Shown here piece by piece: positions 58,299 through 64,000 of a stretch of 64,000 bases of DNA. The translations under genes and the position numbers were made by a program. The stretch is taken from positions 26,228,501-26,292,500 of the forward strand of contig OX419761.1 of the NCBI GenBank assembly GCA_948567375.1, read 5' to 3'. Below the pieces are notes generated by a model that was given only the letters and a program-made list of their open reading frames with translations, searched no databases and was not told where the DNA came from. Each line of letters starts with the position of its first letter. The stretch's first letter is position 1. The stretch is from Lunularia cruciata (taxonomy: Eukaryota > Streptophyta > Marchantiopsida > Lunulariales > Lunulariaceae).

Positions 58299-59138
58299 CT
58301 ATGCAGTAGCTGATAATTTCTTTTGAGTAATCACAGCTCTATTATCTCTCAAGAATGCAACAAAACCTGCTTGTTGAGCCTCCTTCACTTTTGCTAATTC
58401 TCCCTTCTTTGCTTGCCATTGGAGAGGTGTGAGATCAGGGTCCAACTAGATACGGCGCCCCTTTAGTATAGCTTTGTTCCCCATCACTGCATTCCTTTGA
58501 GTTTCTGAGCCAAACCTCACCAAAATGCTTCTTGGTTGTGCACCTTGTTGTCCCAATCTATATGCTTGCAAAATCTGAGGATCATGGACTCTCAAAGAAT
58601 CAGCAATAAACTCACACACTATGGCCTTGGTGTCTTCCTTCTCAATCTCAGGCAAACCTGAAATCCTCAAGTTCTTCATTCTCACCAATTGGTTCTCCTT
58701 CTCAACCTCATGCTCTTGCAAGTAAGAGATTTGAGCCACCTTCGTAGCTTCAGCATATGACTTCATCTTGACCTCTAATGTGTCAACCATCTCTTGCAGC
58801 CGTCCATTTTGTGAAGCAATGTTGGTGGCTTGTGCTCCCAAGGAAGCAACCTTCTCAGTAGCATCCACCATACCCTTGGTGGAGTCTAACATCAAATTGC
58901 TACTCTTCTTGAGTTCTTGGATATCTACGGTGATCGAATTCAGAGATTCTTTCACAGTCAAGACATCAACTCTTACGGTTTGCAAATCTGCCATAAGAGT
59001 GTTCATGCATTGAGACATGGGGGCAAAAAAGCTCTTGAGTTCCTTGTGAAAGTCATTTGCTTTTCTATACATTTCAGCAAGCTGTTGCTGTTTTGAAGCT
59101 ATCTCAGCAATGTCTTGCATCATCTTGGAAGCTTCCAT
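58299..59138 (-). pseudogene. ORF1 of copy A2, one nonsense codon
   Basis: The 840-bp frame is like the intact copy at 21687-22526, with MEASKMMQDIAEIASKQQQ, RRM motifs and C-terminal domain. A TAG replaces the Trp codon of RRIWLDPD at 58446-58448, so 49 codons are cut off. The terminal UAG-CAA-UUC junction is conserved. Confidence 0.87.
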
Positions 59139-59946
59139 TCTAAAAGTTCTAACAGATACTATGAGAATGTATCCTCTAGTTCACTCACACTCTGTGAACA
59201 CCAATAGCTCTAAACCAAAAATCAACTCCTTTGGACTTGTAAATCAAAAGTTATAAACTTTTGAATTTGAGTTTTTACCACATGAAAATTTTGAAATCTT
59301 ACAGATTTCGAAAATTCATAACCTTGGCTATAGTACTTTAAAATCTACAATAGATGACTCAATCAAAAGCTCTTGAGAAATTCTATCCAATGAATCAAAA
59401 ATGAACTCATTTGAGCCAATAGACATGAAGTTATGGCCTCTAGAGTTCTCTATGGTAAACTTCTAAACCTCATTGAATCACAGAATTCAAATGCTGATAA
59501 CTGCAAGCACATAGCTTCAAATTCTATGAAATGAATTTCAATCAATAGCTCTTGACAAGATGCTTCTAATGAGTTCAAGATCACCTCATTTGAAGATGTG
59601 AGTCCAAAGTTCCAGCCTCTGAAAGTTGCAGATTTGAGCACCACCAACCGCACAGGAACACAGATTGATGAATTTCGAAACTTCTTCCACAGAACTCCAA
59701 CTTCAGCAACCAGGAGTTCAAAAGAAAGCCCTCTCACAGCTGTTTCCAATGAGTCCAAGATTGAAAGATTTGGACATGGAACCAAAAAGTTACAAGGTGT
59801 TGAAAATTGAGCTCAAACCCTAAAATCTCCGAGAGATGGCAGAATTCGAATCTTCATAACTTTCTTTGTGTATGTGCTCTGCAAGCAAGCCTAGTACCAA
59901 TCGAAAGTGCTTCCAAAGGTGCTTCCAATGCCACAAAAATCACTCC

Positions 59947-61880
59947 AATATATAGTATACCAACCGACAAATAGAGTGGCACAAAAAGCTTGGTAGGGAA
60001 GTCTCTCATGCTCCATGGACCTCACCTTAGTGGCATATGTGATAGCTAAAAACAAAGCTTCAGCCTCAAGAGGTAAAAATCCTGTTTCAACAATACATAA
60101 GGAGTTTGAGTCCTCACCCCAAGTTCATCACACAAAAACAATTTCTGAACTTTCTCCACCTTTTGCCACCATGTCTTCTTAGTACCTGGACCCCAAATCT
60201 GAGCACCATAGAGAACCACCGGCTGTACAAGAGATCTGAACAACACCTTCTTCAACTCCCATGTGGTGAGGTGAGCAAGTCTACTGTGGTTCATGAGTGA
60301 ATACAAAGCTCTAAAGCCTGCATTGATTCTCATCTTCACACAAGTAGACCAACTATAGTCATGAGAAAACTCAAGGCCCAAGTACTTATAAGAAGAAACC
60401 TGCTCCAATTGCTGTCCATCAAAAAAGAAAGGTGTGACACCTTTAGAACCCACCACAATCACCTTGGACTTGTCAAGGTTCATCTCCATCTTTGTTTCAT
60501 TGCAAAAGCAAAGTAGAGAATCCAACAACTTCTGTAAACTCTGTGGATTTGTGGAGAGAAGCACTACATCATCTGCATAAAGGAGTGCATGTATCAATAA
60601 AGAGCCAACCTGTACACCTGTAGCTCCAGCTTCCATGAGTAGACTCTCTAGATCATCGATGAAGATTCCGAACAGAGTTGGAGACAGAGAGCAGCCTTGG
60701 ATCACACCCATTGTGCTAAGGACATCTTGAGAGCTCAAAGATGAAAGTTTCACAATCACTTTCTCATAGAGTCTAGAGATAGCACCAATCAGATCAGCTG
60801 AAACACCCACTTCAATGAGTCTCTCACTTAGAGATTTCCTGAGCACCTTATCAAAGGGCTTCTTGAAATCAATAAAGGCAACATAGAGAGCTCTCCCAAC
60901 CCCCTTGGATTTGCACCACAAAACATGAAGTACCAATAGGTGGTCCAAAGTACTAAAGCCTAATCTGAAACTAGCTTGGCACTTAGCTCGAATTTTGTGC
61001 TTTTCAGCCCAAGTGCTCAACCTTGACTCCAAAATTTGACCATACAACTTGGCAAAGACACTACCAACAAGTATGGTACGGTAATTGGTGACAACATCTC
61101 TCTGGCCAGACTTGTGAATAGGAACTACCTTCTTGAAGCACCATCTATCCGGAAAGCCACACTTGATTGCCTCATTCAAATGAGAAGTGAGTATTGAAAT
61201 CAGTTGGCTACCGCCCCACTTCAGAAGTTCAACACATAGTCCATCAAGGTCTTCAGCCTTACCATTGGCCAACTTCTTCAATTGGTACTTGACATCAGCT
61301 TCAGAGATGGTGAGAGCAAATCCAAGGCAAGGTGCCATGCTTGGAGCATTTGGGAAAAAGTACAAATCCTTCACATAGTCACAAAGCTCATTCAGGTCCA
61401 GCGATGGAGATGGAGATCTGATGGTTACTTTCTTCCAGAAAGCCTTGGGATTGCTCCTCAATTCAGTGCTCAACTCAACTCCTTTGAGTCTTAGAAATGC
61501 CCGCTTTTTGCACTTCACCAACTTTCTGTATAAAACAAAAGCTTGATTTTGTGCAATCTGATCAAGAGATCTATCCATAGCTTTGATCCTTGCCATTTTG
61601 CAATCAGCATCATACCATCTATTGCAAGGGAGACCAAGTCTCTTCCTGTGGGAGCCTCTTGGAAACAAAGAAGTTGATGTAGATTGAAGAAGTTCAATCA
61701 ATTGATCACTACGTTGTTGAAAATCAGAACTCCACTCCATAGAACTCAATTTCTCTTGGATAGCTTGTTGGTACAAGTCTCTCTTGTGAAAATCTAGACG
61801 AAGTTTGCCTCTAAAAGCATGGTCTATAGGTAATGTGGTTCTATTGAGGCAAGGAAAAAGGATGGTACAGGATAGAGGTG
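59947..61880 (-). mobile_element. LINE-A ORF2 copy, inverted, close relative of A2
   Basis: The minus strand covers ORF2 from the end of the endonuclease (about 61880) to WYTDLIAW (59950). The frame 61776-60046 is open for 576 codons with Arg in KHKIRAKC intact, AFIDFKKPFDKV (Ala to Pro) and YADD. A small deletion near 60091 (LLKQDF for LLAETGF) shifts the end. By eye it matches A2 at well over 98 percent. Confidence 0.86.
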
Positions 61881-61902
61881 ATCAACTGAAGGCTAAAGGT
61901 GA

Positions 61903-62275
61903 TCAGCTAAAGGCCTTCTTGAAATCAATAAAGGCAACATAGAGAGCTCTCCCAACACCCTTGGATTTGCACCACAAAACATGAAGTACCAATAGGTGGT
62001 CCAAAGTACTAAAGCCTAATCTGAAACCAGCTTGGCACTTAGCTCGAATTTTGTGCTTTTCAGCCCAAGTGCTCAACCTTGACTCCAAAATTCGACCATA
62101 CAACTTGGCAAAGACACTACCAACAAGTATGGGACGGTAATTGGTGACAACATCTCTTTGGCCAGACTTGTGAATAGGAACTACCTTCTTGAAGCACCAT
62201 CTATCCGGAAAGCCACACTTGATTGCCTCATTCAAATGAGAAGTGAGTATTGAAATCAGTTGGCTACCGCCCCAG
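61903..62275 (-). pseudogene. LINE-A ORF2 fragment, inverted
   Basis: The open frame on the minus strand from about 62275 to 61903 covers KWGGSQLIS to VAFIDFKKAF, including intact KHKIRAKCQAGFRLGFSTLDHL. Its left join (61880-61903) contains two near-identical 20-bp iterations. Confidence 0.82.
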
Positions 62276-62364
62276 TCGTTGTTCTTGTTCTTGGATTTTT
62301 TTCGAAGGTTTGAGAGAGGAGATTTTCCCGAAAATTCAGAAACTCATATCTCAGCACTTGCTCA

Positions 62365-63770
62365 TCCAAACCTTTCGATTTTGGTCTAGTTTGAAGCGCC
62401 TTGCCAAGAGCTTTCCATGGACACCAAGAAGGCACGATTCTGAGCATTGTTGCGAAAGTTATGGGTACTTGAATTTTCTGACACAGGTTCAATATTTGAG
62501 AGTTTGGTTCTTCATCATTAGGAGTCCAAATTGAGTGATTTTTGTGGCATTGGATGCGCCTTGAAGAGCTCTTTCGATTGATATAAAGCATGCTGGAAAC
62601 CCACATCTGTGCAGAGAGTTACAAGGATTCGAATTCTGTCATCGTGGGCAGATTTTAGGGTTTGGACTATCAATTCGAATGACTGTATCTCTGCCACTAC
62701 TTGGACAAATGGAGTGATTGAAGTCTCATTAGAAGCGCTATGCTGAGAGCTTTCTTTCAAGGTAAAGCTTGTCCAGTTTGGAGCAGTACTCAGGGAGATC
62801 TGGATTTTTCAATTCTGAGAAAGTTTTGAGTAGTCCTTGTTATTGTGCGAGAATTGGAAAGGCTATTGCTCTGTGGTCACAAGTGCAAATCCAGTGAAAG
62901 TTGCTGCATCAGAATCTATGATTTCCAAGCTCTCTTTCAAGGCCAAGCTCGCAGCACATGGAGGTCTGAGCAAGCAGTGGTGGTAATTCTCATTCTGTCA
63001 CATCTCGTGCATCTTGGTGTTTGGAGTACCAACTTTGCAGTGCCAGTTCTCCTCACTCACAGATCCAATCCAGGTGATTCTTGAGTCATAAGAACCACAT
63101 GGTCATAGGCTTTCTATTAAGTCCATACTTGAAAGATTTGGATATCCAACGCAGATGATATGACCATTTGTTTCACTGTAGCACTTGCAACTACTTGGTG
63201 TTAAAATCTGCACATGTGAAGTAGGATTGCTCTGTACTTATAGGTCCAAATCAAGTGGTTTTTGTGGCAATAGAACAAGCATTGTGCAAGGTTTCTATAG
63301 AGATTTGATTTGTAGAAATTGAAGGTCAGATAAGGAAGTTGTGATAGTTTTAAATCTGTGACTCTTTGGACATCATAACATTGTGAAGTGCAAATTCAAG
63401 CTATTGTATCTTTGTACTCAATGATCCAAATGAAGTGATCTTTGTGTCTTTAGAATCAGCTCCCTCAGACCTTTAGACTGAAAATTGATTGCTATAGGCT
63501 AGGTCACAAATAAAAAGCTCTAGGTCCCTCAAATTTCGCAGCCTTTGGTATCTATGTGCACTGCAGATTTGAAAGATAGTATCTTTGCACTCACATATTC
63601 AAATGAGATGATTCTTATCTCATTAGAATCAGTTTTTCAAGGTCTTTACTTCAACACCAGCCTAGTAGTGCTTATTGTAAAACAGTAGTGCTACCTACTT
63701 GAAAATCCTAAAGTTTTGGTGTTGGAAGTAAAACTTCCAGATTGACCGTGAGTGATAAGTGATTGTCACA
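62365..63770 (+). repeat. LINE-B 5'UTR: eight monomers, exact 180-bp rhythm
   Basis: Boxes (TCCAAAT or near variants followed by GAGTGAT) start at 62365, 62524, 62704, 62884, 63064, 63245, 63425 and 63598. Spacings are 159, 180, 180, 180, 181, 180 and 173. Unit sequences have diverged strongly while the period is held. A telo-box lies at 62653-62663. The last unit leads into the ORF1 ATG. Confidence 0.87.
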
Positions 63771-64000
63771 ATGGAGGAGTCCAAGATGGTGAAAGACATT
63801 GCTGATATAGCCATGAAGCAACAACAATTAGCTGAAATGTATAGGAAAGCAAATGATTTCCACAAGGACCTTAGAAGCTTCATGGCACCTATGTCCCAGT
63901 GCATGAGTACTCTCATGACTGATATGGAATTTGTAAAGGTTGAGATCAGTAGTGTCAAAGAGTCTTTGAACCTAGTCAATCAAGAGATTCAAGACCTCAA
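63771..64000 (+). CDS. LINE-B ORF1, N-terminal part (runs off the window)
   Basis: The ATG at 63771 opens a frame of 76 complete codons to the edge: MEESKMVKDIADIAMKQQQ, a coiled-coil region with MAPMSQCMSTLM and VEISSVKESLNLV. It matches the intact B1 ORF1 with only a single residue change seen (Glu for Asp at position 3). The rest of the protein lies outside. Confidence 0.88.
   Translation, partial: MEESKMVKDIADIAMKQQQLAEMYRKANDFHKDLRSFMAPMSQCMSTLMTDMEFVKVEISSVKESLNLVNQEIQDL

Larger units (their letters stand above)
54959..59946 (-). mobile_element. Copy A2: nearly full-length LINE-A
   Basis: On the minus strand the order is 5'UTR (59946-59139, starting within monomer 2, with telo-box 59815-59825), ORF1 (59138-58299), UAG, ORF2 (58298-55065), 3'UTR and tail to 54959. 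Only two nonsense changes are evident over more than 4 kb of coding sequence (58446 in ORF1, about 56612 in ORF2). This is the most intact continuous element. Confidence 0.9.
62276..64000 (+). mobile_element. Copy B2: LINE-B 5' part, continues beyond the window
   Basis: It begins after a short unplaced stretch (TCGTTGTTCTTGTTC) with the B-type 5' end TTTGAGAGAGGAGATTTTCCC. The 5'UTR is complete, and ORF1 starts at 63771 and is undamaged to the window edge. This is a candidate for an intact element. Confidence 0.87.

Overview
The window looks like nuclear DNA from a land plant with a repeat-rich genome. The evidence is a four-exon secretory class III peroxidase gene (a plant-specific family), a chromodomain Ty3/gypsy retrotransposon, and plant telomere-type TTTAGGG motifs. 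The main LINE carries an ORF1 of the coiled-coil/RRM (animal L1-like) type rather than the zinc-knuckle type I would expect from most flowering-plant L1s. This makes a seedless plant or a gymnosperm plausible, but I cannot name the organism.

Layout. (1) 1-2200: the 3' end of a decayed Ty3/gypsy chromovirus, with integrase, chromodomain, polypurine tract and 3' LTR. The LTR U3 carries heat-shock-element-like arrays and a TATA box. (2) 2200-8300: old, scrambled remnants, including gypsy gag, gag-protease and an inverted reverse transcriptase piece, plus two minus-strand fragments of the LINE family that dominates later. (3) 8551-10496: the only host gene I can support, a class III peroxidase on the minus strand. 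(4) 10.5-13.4 kb: no gene recognised, with one small tandem repeat. (5) 13.6-64.0 kb: essentially one continuous mass of about 30 pieces of a single LINE family, in both orientations and nested in one another.

The LINE can be reconstructed from three nearly complete copies: A1 (20646-30427, with two nested insertions), B1 (33654-39305, minus) and A2 (54959-59946, minus). Its order is 5'UTR, ORF1 (279 aa: coiled coil, RRM, C-terminal domain), one UAG codon, ORF2 (about 1077 codons: APE endonuclease, RT, C-terminal Cys/His motif), a short 3'UTR and a tail of TTTCATTG repeats instead of poly(A). Two subfamilies, A and B, differ in 5'UTR length, ORF1 N-terminus and RT signature residues.

Four properties stand out. 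ORF2 is in the same frame as ORF1 and separated from it only by UAG-CAA-UUC in all six copies of the junction, with no AUG before the endonuclease active-site motifs, which points to stop-codon readthrough. The 5'UTR is an array of diverged monomers with a strict period of about 180 bp (6 in A, 8 in B). The end of ORF2 forms a perfect 15-bp hairpin followed by a second 7-bp hairpin containing the stop codon. The 3' tail is an octamer repeat. Together these describe a LINE lineage with a combination of features I do not recognise as described.
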